The notes beneath the pieces were generated by a model, which did not search any database, was not told the DNA's origin, and saw only the letters and a list, made by a program, of their open reading frames with translations. Below, piece after piece: positions 26,934-35,544 of a stretch of 64,000 nt of DNA (its first letter is position 1; each line of letters begins with the position of its first letter). The DNA is from an uncultured Psychrobacter sp. (lineage in GTDB: Bacteria > Pseudomonadota > Gammaproteobacteria > Pseudomonadales > Moraxellaceae), in NCBI GenBank assembly GCA_947495055.1, contig CANLXO010000005.1, positions 1 through 64,000 of the forward strand, given 5' to 3'. The translations under genes and the position numbers were made by a program.

Positions 26934-28295
26934 TTAAGTATTAAGGTTAAGCGTACCCTCTAACACATTAAATGGCATCAGCCATAGCTTACGCGGCGAT
27001 GCACTCGGTTGACTCAGTGCTATATTCCCTTGCGGCTTGAGGGCAACAGGCCGACGACTATTTAGGACAGGATGTACCAGCCATACGTGCTCAGCTTGAT
27101 AAGCCTGCGCGTAACTACTGAGCTGATAGGCGTCACTAGAGGTGATCGCACCTGCTTGCGTGAGCGACTTCCATTTTATATCGATGACGTGGCTGTAATT
27201 GGTTTGTGTACTAGTGGACAGTGGTGATTTGTGATGAAGGATTAACAGATCTGGACGCATAGAGAGCTGCGTCTGTCCAGTGTCGTCACTAAGCCAAATA
27301 CTTTGTGCTTGGTACAGGGGCTGATAATCTGAGTCGATAGTTTTAAGGGTAGCTGCGATACTTATACTCGCCCACTGCTCAAACATTTGATTCATATTCA
27401 AAAGAACGCACAAGCGCATCTTTGGCGCTGACACAGGTTGTACATTAAGGCCATGACCTGCCTCAATGTTTGACTGTTTAAGCAGCCAATATGCCAAATC
27501 TAGCAGCTGCTCGGCTCCGCGGCGTTGATGCAGGCTTAGCGGTTGACTGGTAAGCTGATATTTTGCTTGCTGATATACTGCCTCTAACTGACGCCGCTCT
27601 TGATGATTGAGTGCGGTTATAGCTTGCCAAGGTAGTAAGGCCCAAACTTGCTGATCTAACAAAGGCGCAAGTAGTATAAGCGCACTTTTGATTATGCGAT
27701 TGGCGATAATCTCTTGATTTAATTGGCTTATCTCGCAGACAAACTTGTGCGGCTGATGACGATTACGTTTAAGCTGCTCTTTGATAATGAGCTTGCCTTG
27801 CATCACCGTATCATTACGAGTTTGCGGCTGATAACGACTACTAGGCCGATATTGCGATAAATATTGAACAAACTGCGCGATTAACCATTCTGATAACGGA
27901 GGCTTTGCTGGCGGCAAATTGTCTGATATAGGTGCTACATGGGTGCTGATATGACCAAAGTTTTTGCTACTAATTGACGAAGGGCTCAGAGCGGCGAGCA
28001 TGTTGTGCACCCAGCGCCGCGTCTGCTCAAGGCTATGATCTGTACTGCTTGCGCTCTCATCGTCTATATGAATAGGTTTAGGTAAAATCTCCAGCATACT
28101 CCCGCTTGGCAACAAGATAATACCGATATAATACCCAACTTTGAGCTGCCATTGTCCCTGTTTGCGCTTGATAGTAAACACCGTTAGCTCTTCACTGAGC
28201 AACCAATCAAAATCTGTCGTCCACGCAAAGTCACGCGCTGTTAAACGCTGATGCTCAAAAACGGTCATCGTGGTAATATTATTCATCGTGAACAT
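26934..28295 (-). CDS. mcrC: McrC-like nuclease subunit of a modification-dependent restriction system
   Basis: About 453 residues (ATG 28295; a TTG lies one codon earlier). The N-terminal part is the McrC beta-rich region (KVGYYIGIILLPSGSMLEILPK). The C-terminal part is a PD-(D/E)xK nuclease: RPDLLI near residue 349, then VIDIKWK near 371-376, giving the Asp and the Asp-x-Lys pair. McrC cuts DNA when activated by the McrB motor. It starts about 28 bases after the mcrB-like stop. No methyltransferase gene is adjacent, consistent with a type IV system that targets modified DNA. Confidence 0.87.
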   Translation of the reverse strand: MFTMNNITTMTVFEHQRLTARDFAWTTDFDWLLSEELTVFTIKRKQGQWQLKVGYYIGIILLPSGSMLEILPKPIHIDDESASSTDHSLEQTRRWVHNMLAALSPSSISSKNFGHISTHVAPISDNLPPAKPPLSEWLIAQFVQYLSQYRPSSRYQPQTRNDTVMQGKLIIKEQLKRNRHQPHKFVCEISQLNQEIIANRIIKSALILLAPLLDQQVWALLPWQAITALNHQERRQLEAVYQQAKYQLTSQPLSLHQRRGAEQLLDLAYWLLKQSNIEAGHGLNVQPVSAPKMRLCVLLNMNQMFEQWASISIAATLKTIDSDYQPLYQAQSIWLSDDTGQTQLSMRPDLLILHHKSPLSTSTQTNYSHVIDIKWKSLTQAGAITSSDAYQLSSYAQAYQAEHVWLVHPVLNSRRPVALKPQGNIALSQPSASPRKLWLMPFNVLEGTLNLNT

Positions 28296-28323
28296 CAATC
28301 ACTGTAAATATCAATCTGTGTGG

Positions 28324-29745
28324 TTAATACAAGCGCTGATAAATATCGGCGCTGGCAAATTCACCCTTTTGTGCGATAAGGTCAGGGTTTATTCTATAGC
28401 TACTTGTGCCCATAGACTGCCCCAAAAATGCGTTTTGATTGGCAGCACTTGGCAGATGCTGGCTGGGTATGAATGACTGGCTATCTTGAACAAACTGCGC
28501 CGCTAATGGCTGCGACTCATCTTTGAAGATATAGTGCAAGATAGTGGACTGATTACCGGCCGCTTGCGCCAACTGCGGAATAATCTGCTGCACCAAAGCC
28601 TCTTGCAAATGCTCAAAAGTTGCAGTAGACCACAAAAAAGCATGGCCCAGCTGCGCCTCAGCGCCTAGTGTTTGAATAATGCGGGTATTTAAACCTGCCA
28701 ATAACCGACCTAAATCTATCGCAGCCCTGCTATCATTATCAGCATGAATAACCGATAATAGCTCAGGCTGCGGCGGACAATCGATAAAATGAAAGCGCCG
28801 ACGTAGCGCCATATCGAGCGGGGCAAGTGAGTGGTCTTGAGTGTTCATCGTCGCATAAATATCGACATTGGCAGGCACGCCAAACACGCGCCCTGAATAG
28901 GCCAGATTGACCCTCATCGCATTTGGCATCCCAAGACGCTTATCAGGTTCGATGAGGCTGAGCAACTCACCAAATACGCGTGAGACATTAGCGCGATTGA
29001 TCTCATCGATTAACATAGCGTAGCGCTGATTGGGGTCACGCAGGGCGCGCTGACATAGCTTCAAAAATGCCCCATCTTGAATATCATAAGCCTGCTTGTT
29101 AGCGCCAATGACAGGTCTGATGCCCTCTACAAATTCCTCATAACCGTAAGCTTGATGAAAGCTGACCATAGTGTAGCGCTGCTGGTGCACCCTATTATTG
29201 CTTAAGCGATTATCAGCGCAAGCTTGCTGATACTCTGCCAACTGCTCACCTAGTACAGCGAGTGACTCTTGGCTCTGTGGCAATAGATACCAAGCGCCGC
29301 TCGCGTCTTTATTAAAATACGCCTGCCCTGCTCTATTATCACAATTTACCGTCTGCGACTCTACTGGACTGTGCATTTGTAGCACAGACCACGCCGTGCT
29401 ATTTAGGTGTTTGCCGCGCTCGTTTTGCGCCGCTTTTGCCAAAAAAAACGTGTGCGCGACAAGCTCAGGCACTTTAACCAAATCCTGTCCTTTGTGCTTT
29501 AAATCCAAAAACACAAGACAAATAATTTCACGCCAGCTGCGATCTTGTAATAAATGATCAAGCAGACAGTCGCTATCTGAAGGAGGCAGATAGTCGGTGT
29601 ATTGTTCGGCGATTTGTAGCAAACGATGAGTTTTGCCAGTACCTGCAACGCCAGTATAAATAATGTTGTTAGGCTTATGGGTTGGCAAAGCAGGCTCCAA
29701 TAGATAAATTACGTTGATAGCGACTTTATGAGCGCTTAAGTTCAT
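28324..29745 (-). CDS. mcrB: McrB-like AAA+ GTPase of a modification-dependent restriction system
   Basis: 473 residues. Walker A GVAGTGKT is at 32-39, only a short helix after the start, so the N-terminal DNA-binding domain of E. coli McrB (about 160 residues) is missing. The Walker B segment AMLIDEINRAN is at 243-253. The McrB-specific guanine motif is NTQD (301-304, NTAD in E. coli), followed by arginine fingers LRRRF. A block of roughly 100 residues (about 65-165) interrupts the AAA+ core and contains a winged-helix-like pattern (SWREII...AWSVLQMHS...AWYLL). That insert may be the DNA-reading part. It is transcribed with mcrC. Confidence 0.88.
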   Translation of the reverse strand: MNLSAHKVAINVIYLLEPALPTHKPNNIIYTGVAGTGKTHRLLQIAEQYTDYLPPSDSDCLLDHLLQDRSWREIICLVFLDLKHKGQDLVKVPELVAHTFFLAKAAQNERGKHLNSTAWSVLQMHSPVESQTVNCDNRAGQAYFNKDASGAWYLLPQSQESLAVLGEQLAEYQQACADNRLSNNRVHQQRYTMVSFHQAYGYEEFVEGIRPVIGANKQAYDIQDGAFLKLCQRALRDPNQRYAMLIDEINRANVSRVFGELLSLIEPDKRLGMPNAMRVNLAYSGRVFGVPANVDIYATMNTQDHSLAPLDMALRRRFHFIDCPPQPELLSVIHADNDSRAAIDLGRLLAGLNTRIIQTLGAEAQLGHAFLWSTATFEHLQEALVQQIIPQLAQAAGNQSTILHYIFKDESQPLAAQFVQDSQSFIPSQHLPSAANQNAFLGQSMGTSSYRINPDLIAQKGEFASADIYQRLY

Positions 29746-29878
29746 GGTAAAAATGACACAGGTATAGCGATTGAGGTACTATTATCACTATCATCTTAGC
29801 AGGGTATTGCCAGCTTTGAGCTCGCTATATTTGCTAAGCTACCGCTACTATTATTATGTTCAATTTAAGGGATCTTGT

Positions 29879-30580
29879 ATGTCAGGATTATTTAAAAAGC
29901 TTCCTAACAAGCTTATCGATAAATTACCCACCAAAATATCTGATACTAGCCGCATGCAAGAGGACAAGCCTAGCAGCACTTTAAAGCCTATTAACAATCA
30001 ATTTACTAAACTGTTGTCTATCACCAAATACTTGCCAGCTACCGCGCGCTCCAAGATTTTATCAAAAGCTTTTGGTAAAGTGGTACCCTATGTCGGTACG
30101 ACAGGTATCTGTTATGAGACGGTCGAACCCAATCAAGTGGTTGTCAGTTTAGACAATGACAAGGCAGTACAAAACCATATCGGCTCTATCCATGCGGTGG
30201 CGATTACTTTACTTGCTGAGACAGCCACTGGGTTTATTTTGGGATTAAACCTGCCCTCTGATCGTATATTATTAATAAAATCTTATTCTGTAAATTTTTA
30301 TCGCCCTATCAAAAAAGGTCAAATTGCAGCGGTAGCGAGCCTATCCGATGAGCAGCGCCAACATATCTTGGACACGCCCAAAGGCGAGATGATCATTCCT
30401 TGTGTTATCGAAGACCGCGAGTCTGCGAGTAGCCGCGACCCTATCACCGTTGAGATGATGTGGGCGTGGATACCCAAATCTGAGTTAGAAGCGCGTCGCC
30501 AAGGTAAGGGCGATAACCTATCAAATACTGATCAAGATAAGCAAGCCACTGATACAATCAAAGCGACAGAGGATGAATAA
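29879..30580 (+). CDS. DUF4442 hotdog-fold protein
   Basis: 233 residues from the ATG at 29879, which follows AAGGGA; an in-frame ATG at 29771 lies in A/T-rich upstream sequence and is unlikely. The domain (about residues 55-205) has the hotdog thioesterase pattern, with HIGSIHAVAITLLAETATGFILG as the central helix. DUF4442 proteins are thought to act on acyl-thioesters, but no substrate is known. The C-terminal tail is acidic and polar. It is divergent from the mcrBC pair. Confidence 0.83.
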   Translation: MSGLFKKLPNKLIDKLPTKISDTSRMQEDKPSSTLKPINNQFTKLLSITKYLPATARSKILSKAFGKVVPYVGTTGICYETVEPNQVVVSLDNDKAVQNHIGSIHAVAITLLAETATGFILGLNLPSDRILLIKSYSVNFYRPIKKGQIAAVASLSDEQRQHILDTPKGEMIIPCVIEDRESASSRDPITVEMMWAWIPKSELEARRQGKGDNLSNTDQDKQATDTIKATEDE

Positions 30581-30624
30581 CACCCCTTAGTATCATACTC
30601 ATATTTACAATAAAGGAGATCACT

Positions 30625-31110
30625 ATGATTAGTCACAATCATCCATTTAAGATACTATCTAAAGCCGTACTTATAGGTGCCTGCTCGCTCGGTCCATTGA
30701 GCGTTGTGCTGACGGCTCAAGCTGCACCAACGACGACGATGAGCAAAACTGCGCCAGTCTTTTTAGGTGATGGCGGTGAGTATCCTTTTTCTAGTGCAGT
30801 ACGCGTTGGCGATACTTTGTACATGTCAGGTCAGATCGGCTTTAAAGACGGTCAGCTGGTCAAAGGCGGTATCAAAGCTGAGACCAAGCAAGCCTTGGAC
30901 AATATCAACACGACCTTGCTAACGTATGGCTATCAAAAATCAGATATCGTTAAGTGTCTAGCTATGCTCACAGATATGGATGATTTTGCTGATTTTAATG
31001 AGGTATATAAAGCTGAGCTTGCCAAACCTTATCCTACGCGCTCCGCTTTTGGCGTAGCGGATCTAGCAGCAGGCGCTAGTGTTGAGATCGAATGTATCGC
31101 TGCAAAATAG
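30625..31110 (+). CDS. RidA-family protein with an export signal
   Basis: 161 residues. RidA enzymes hydrolyse reactive enamine/imine intermediates made by PLP enzymes. The segments RVGDTLYMSGQIG and YPTRSAFGVADLAAGASVEIE cover the substrate pocket, including the catalytic Arg. The first about 34 residues form a signal peptide (hydrophobic core, AQA cleavage region), so this copy is likely periplasmic, unlike classical cytoplasmic RidA. AAGGAG precedes the ATG. Confidence 0.9.
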   Translation: MISHNHPFKILSKAVLIGACSLGPLSVVLTAQAAPTTTMSKTAPVFLGDGGEYPFSSAVRVGDTLYMSGQIGFKDGQLVKGGIKAETKQALDNINTTLLTYGYQKSDIVKCLAMLTDMDDFADFNEVYKAELAKPYPTRSAFGVADLAAGASVEIECIAAK

Positions 31111-31190
31111 CTCTATAGCTCTATAGCTAGGCACTTTAAGTTAAGCAGTCCAAATCAAGCAAATAATCTAAGCTACTTGGCAAAATTATA

Positions 31191-31217
31191 AAACGCGCTG
31201 AATAGATGGGCGCGTTT
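31191..31217 (-). terminator. Terminator shared by gspE and the RidA-family gene
   Basis: The arms AAACGCGC/GCGCGTTT lie between convergent genes. The T-rich tail (TTTTATAATTTT) is on the gspE side. Confidence 0.6.
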
Positions 31218-31228
31218 GCCTGCTTATT

Positions 31229-32761
31229 TTATACCAACAAACCCTCATCAGTAGATGCACTCTCTTTGGTCACTCGCAATACCTCCTCTAACGTTGTCCG
31301 CCCTGCTATTACTTTGTGCAAACCATCTGCGCGGATCGATGGCGTTTGCAGGCGGGCGTAAGACTCCAGCTCATACTCTGCAGTATTGCTATGGATCATT
31401 CGGCGTAGTGCATCATCGACAGGCACCACTTCATATATCGCGGTACGTCCCTTAAAACCAGACTGATTGCATTTATCACAGCCAACAGGTTTTGGTAAGC
31501 TAATGACGCCATCAGGCACGCTTAAACTTATATCGATCTCATCAAAGAGTTTGACCTGCTCACTGTCAGCTGCCTGCCAAGTATGACAATGGGTGCATAA
31601 CGTACGAACCAGACGCTGCGCCACTACGCCAATCAAAGATGATGATAACAAGAACGGCTCAACGCCCATGTCTTGCAAACGCGTGACCGCGCCAATCGCG
31701 GTATTGGTATGCAGAGTTGAGAGCACCAAATGCCCCGTAAGTGATGCTTGTACCGCAATCTCAGCGGTCTCAATATCACGGATCTCACCGACCATCACCA
31801 CATCAGGATCTTGGCGTAGCATCGCTCGCAAGCTTTTGGCAAAGGTCATATCGACTTTGCTATTGACCTGCGTCTGCCCAATACCGTCCAATTGAAACTC
31901 GATAGGATCCTCTGCGGTCAAGATATTACGCGTCTGATCGTTTAGATCAGTGAGCGCTGAATATAGCGTCGTTGTCTTACCCGAACCGGTCGGTCCTGTG
32001 ACGAGGATAATACCGTGCGGGCGATGAATCAGCCGTTTAAGCTCGCTGTAGTCGTTATCTGAGAGCCCCAGATAGGTCATGTTTAATCGTCCCGCTTGCT
32101 TATCGAGCAGACGCATCACCACGCGCTCACCAAAGCTTGATGGCAGCGTTGATACCCGCACATCGACCTCGCGTCCTGCTAAGCGCAGGCTAATACGCCC
32201 ATCTTGCGGCACGCGTTTTTCGGCGATATCGAGCTTGGCCATAACCTTAATACGCGAGACCAAAAGCGGCGCTAGTTGCCGTTTTGGGGTAATGATCTCT
32301 TTGAGCTCGCCATCGACGCGAAAACGCACGACCAAGCGCTTCTCAAAGGTTTCGATGTGAATGTCTGAGGCGCTCAAGCGAATAGCTTCAGAAAGCAGCG
32401 CGTTGATTAGGCGAATAATCGGCGCATCGTCTTGGCTGTCCATCAAATCTTCGGTTTCAGGGACGCTATCAGCTAAGCTATCGAGATCAGGATGATCCTC
32501 CAAACCTGCGGCGATGTGCTGTGATTCACCAGTATTATTGGCATAAACCGCATTGAGTCTTTTCTCAAAGTTGTCGCTATCGATACTCTCGTAAGTCGGT
32601 ATGCTACGCACGCCCTGCTGCTGCAAAAACCGCATGGCTTCATTAATCGCAGACAAAGGCGTAGCTTTGGTCAGCACCAAAGTTGGCGGCAACTGAGGAT
32701 CAATGGCTATCATGATCAAAAGCTGATGACGTTTGGCAAAACTGTACGGCAGCTGCATCAT
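31229..32761 (-). CDS. gspE: Type II secretion ATPase GspE
   Basis: 510 residues. Walker A GPTGSGKT is at 256-263. The Asp box (ILTAEDPIEFQLDG), Walker B (DPDVVMVGEIRD) and His box (ATLTGHLVLSTLHTN-like) follow. A zinc-binding tetra-Cys domain (CTHC...CDKC, about 390-440) marks the GspE/PilB/GspE-type group. The N1 domain is short and the length is that of GspE, not PilB (about 570). It drives pseudopilus assembly through GspF, encoded 7.4 kb away; the T2SS genes are dispersed. Confidence 0.92.
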   Translation of the reverse strand: MMQLPYSFAKRHQLLIMIAIDPQLPPTLVLTKATPLSAINEAMRFLQQQGVRSIPTYESIDSDNFEKRLNAVYANNTGESQHIAAGLEDHPDLDSLADSVPETEDLMDSQDDAPIIRLINALLSEAIRLSASDIHIETFEKRLVVRFRVDGELKEIITPKRQLAPLLVSRIKVMAKLDIAEKRVPQDGRISLRLAGREVDVRVSTLPSSFGERVVMRLLDKQAGRLNMTYLGLSDNDYSELKRLIHRPHGIILVTGPTGSGKTTTLYSALTDLNDQTRNILTAEDPIEFQLDGIGQTQVNSKVDMTFAKSLRAMLRQDPDVVMVGEIRDIETAEIAVQASLTGHLVLSTLHTNTAIGAVTRLQDMGVEPFLLSSSLIGVVAQRLVRTLCTHCHTWQAADSEQVKLFDEIDISLSVPDGVISLPKPVGCDKCNQSGFKGRTAIYEVVPVDDALRRMIHSNTAEYELESYARLQTPSIRADGLHKVIAGRTTLEEVLRVTKESASTDEGLLV

Positions 32762-32969
32762 AAAAACGACCTGATAATAAGAGTAAAAATCAAAGCAAAG
32801 ATAAAACGCATAAGTAAATAATTACCAGCGGTACGTGCTTGCAAGTTTGTTATAATAGCATTTTGTTTTAAGCTGCGCTTAATCATAGCAAAAGCCGATA
32901 TTTATCGTGTCACTATTACTTTTTAAGCAACGATGCGTGACCCTTAGCTACTTTTTTATCTATACCCGT

Positions 32970-32997
32970 TTGACTATTTTTACGCTATAGTTATCAT
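32970..32997 (+). promoter_or_regulatory. Probable promoter of the wax ester synthase gene
   Basis: TTGACT, 16 bases, TATCAT, about 40 bases before the start codon. The match is fair and the spacing slightly short. Confidence 0.5.
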
Positions 32998-33038
32998 AAC
33001 GCTATAGCCTATTACCTATCGCCATAAAAGGATTTATC

Positions 33039-34439
33039 ATGCGACTAATGACAGCCGTCGACCAGTTGTTTTTACTTTTAGAGTCGCGCCGACAGCCGAT
33101 GCATGTCGGTGGTTTATTTTTATTTGAATTGCCAGAGGATGAGCAAGACTCAGACAGTGACTTTGTCTATAACCTTGTGCAGCAAATGCAAACCTCAACC
33201 GTCCCGCCAAGCTTTCCTTTTAATCAGGTACTAGAGAACTTGCTGTTTTGGAAAGAGGATGATGAGTTCGATGTCGAGCATCATTTTCGTCACGTTGCTC
33301 TACCAAGCCCTGGCCGCGTCCGCGAGCTACTTATGTACGTGTCAAAAGAGCATAGCCGCTTACTTGATCGCGCTATGCCGCTTTGGGAGTGCCATGTGAT
33401 TGAAGGTATCCTACCTGAGTCTGAAGGACAGCCTGGACGTTTTGCATTATATATCAAGATTCATCATTCACTGGTCGACGGTATCGCAGCAATGCGTATT
33501 GTGCAAAAGACCTTGTCTCAGTCGCCAAATGACCCAGTATCTTTGCCTATATGGTCGATGGTTACGCGCAGCAATGATAAAGATAAGCTCATCTCAGAGG
33601 TGCCCTCAACTAGGCGCATAATCAAAGAGCAGCTATCAACCATCAAGCCTGTATTTACAGAGCTTATGGACAATTTTAAGCACAGCGGTGATGAGGATTA
33701 TGTCGGCACTTTTGACGCGCCAAAGAGCATTCTTAACCACCGTATCTCAGCCTCACGCCGTATTGCAGCGCAGTCTTATGATATACGCCGCTTTGAGACT
33801 ATAGCTGAGCAATTTGATATCAGCGTTAATGATGTGGTGCTTGCAGTTTGCTCAGGTGCGCTCAGACGTTATTTACTCGATCTAAAAGCACTACCAAAAA
33901 AGCCCCTGATCGCCTTTGTACCGATGTCACTGCGCGGAGATGAGAGCGCCTCTGGCAACCAAATATCGTTTTTGATGGCAAACCTAGGTACTCATTTAGA
34001 AGACCCTGCCAAACGCTTACAACTGATTCATGACAGTATGAACAGTGGCAAGCGCCGCTTTCGTCGTATGAATAAGGCGCAGGTCATCAACTACAGCGCC
34101 ATTGCCTATGCTTGGCAGGGGTTGAACACCCTCACAGGTTTATTCCCCAAAAAACAAGCCTTTAACCTGATTATCTCTAACGTACCAGGTTCCAAAAAAG
34201 AGCTCTATTGGAATGGCGCTTTGCTAAAAGCTCTGTATCCGGCGTCCATCTTGGTCAATGGGCAAGCGCTGAATATTACGCTTGCAAGCTACCTCGATAG
34301 AATCGAGTTCTGCATTACTGCCTGTAGCAAGCGCTTACCACATGTACAAGATATGCTCACCCTAATTGAAGAAGAGCTGACGATTTTGGAGCAAGTCAGT
34401 GAAGATAAACGTTTAGGTACATTGAAATCTAAAAGTTGA
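33039..34439 (+). CDS. Wax ester synthase / acyl-CoA:diacylglycerol acyltransferase (WS/DGAT)
   Basis: 466 residues. It joins acyl-CoA to fatty alcohols or diacylglycerol to make storage lipids, a trait of Acinetobacter and Psychrobacter. The catalytic HHxxxDG motif is HHSLVDG (142-148). The second conserved segment NISNVPGS-like is LIISNVPGSKKELYWNGA, and PLW appears near residue 114 (AMPLWECHVIEG). It stands alone between its own promoter and a strong bidirectional terminator. Confidence 0.95.
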   Translation: MRLMTAVDQLFLLLESRRQPMHVGGLFLFELPEDEQDSDSDFVYNLVQQMQTSTVPPSFPFNQVLENLLFWKEDDEFDVEHHFRHVALPSPGRVRELLMYVSKEHSRLLDRAMPLWECHVIEGILPESEGQPGRFALYIKIHHSLVDGIAAMRIVQKTLSQSPNDPVSLPIWSMVTRSNDKDKLISEVPSTRRIIKEQLSTIKPVFTELMDNFKHSGDEDYVGTFDAPKSILNHRISASRRIAAQSYDIRRFETIAEQFDISVNDVVLAVCSGALRRYLLDLKALPKKPLIAFVPMSLRGDESASGNQISFLMANLGTHLEDPAKRLQLIHDSMNSGKRRFRRMNKAQVINYSAIAYAWQGLNTLTGLFPKKQAFNLIISNVPGSKKELYWNGALLKALYPASILVNGQALNITLASYLDRIEFCITACSKRLPHVQDMLTLIEEELTILEQVSEDKRLGTLKSKS

Positions 34440-34498
34440 AGTATCAAAGCGGATAATTTATTCAAGATATCGGTAATGAAAATCTAAATGCCTAAAAC

Positions 34499-34535
34499 CA
34501 AAAAAGCTGACTCCATTTTGAAGTCAGCTTTTTTG
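34499..34535. terminator. Bidirectional terminator between WS/DGAT and suhB
   Basis: AAAAAAGCTGACT and AGTCAGCTTTTTT pair around a 9-base loop, with A and T runs on both sides, between two convergent genes. Confidence 0.88.
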
Positions 34536-34554
34536 TGATTATGAATAAATGATA

Positions 34555-35382
34555 TTAAATGGCGTCGTTCCAAGCCGGGACAACGACTTGCATTAGTGGT
34601 TTGAGCAGTTTGACGTTACAGGCAAAGATAGAGCCTGTAGTCATAGAGTTATGCGCGCCCGTATGATCGACAACCACGCCGCGCGCTTCGGTGACAATCA
34701 GCTCACCTGCCGCAATATCCCAAGGCTTGATAGACATCTCAAAGTACCCATCAAAACGCCCTGCTGCTACGTAACATAGATCTAGGGCGGCTGAGCCCAG
34801 GCGGCGAATTTGACCGCCCGCTTCACAGACCTTTTGCAAGCTCTCAAAGTGCTCTTTGGCATAAGAGATGACTTCGCCGTTACGTTTACGCTCTAGCGGA
34901 TGACCTGTGGTAAATAATGCACCCTCTAACGTTTTGCGCTCACTGACATTAATACGGCGCTGATTAAGACGCGCGCCTTTACCGCGACTCGCTGAGAACA
35001 TCTCATCACGAACGGGATCATAGATAACGCCGTGCTGAGTGACGCCTTTATGCTGTACGGCGATAGACACACAAAACTGCGGAACCCCGTGGACGAAGTT
35101 TTTGGTACCATCGAGCGGATCGATAATCCAGCACCAATCAGCATCTTCGCCGCGACCTTCTTGCATACCAAACTCTTCACCCAAAAATGAATGCGTCGGA
35201 TAGCTGCTTTTGAGCGTCGCAATCGTCAGCTCTTCGCTAAAGCGATCGATACGAGTGACCAAGCCATCAAGACCTTTAGATTCGGTATCGAACTCGATTT
35301 TGTGGCGGTTTTGATGCGCATGCAAGATCTCTTTTCCAACTTTTTCAGCAGCACGCGCTGCGATGACGACCATGGGTTCCAT
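34555..35382 (-). CDS. suhB: Inositol-1-monophosphatase family protein SuhB
   Basis: 275 residues. It is a lithium-sensitive, magnesium-dependent phosphatase that in Proteobacteria also takes part in rRNA antitermination. Motif 1 is WCWIIDPLDGTKNF, with the metal-binding Asp residues; motif 2 is WDIAAGELIVTEA; the upstream metal Glu lies in FLGEEFG. Length and motif order match SuhB. It is monocistronic. Confidence 0.93.
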   Translation of the reverse strand: MEPMVVIAARAAEKVGKEILHAHQNRHKIEFDTESKGLDGLVTRIDRFSEELTIATLKSSYPTHSFLGEEFGMQEGRGEDADWCWIIDPLDGTKNFVHGVPQFCVSIAVQHKGVTQHGVIYDPVRDEMFSASRGKGARLNQRRINVSERKTLEGALFTTGHPLERKRNGEVISYAKEHFESLQKVCEAGGQIRRLGSAALDLCYVAAGRFDGYFEMSIKPWDIAAGELIVTEARGVVVDHTGAHNSMTTGSIFACNVKLLKPLMQVVVPAWNDAI

Positions 35383-35544
35383 AAATAACCTTTTACCTAA
35401 TCAATGAATAAAACGAAAGCATTAGCCGTAGCTAAAGCCATTTAAGACACACTGTAAAATAATTTACACCTGCGGCAAGCAGGCGTCGTACTAAAACTTT
35501 TAAATTTTTAAAGCTAATAAATATATTTTCAGTAGAGTATAAAA

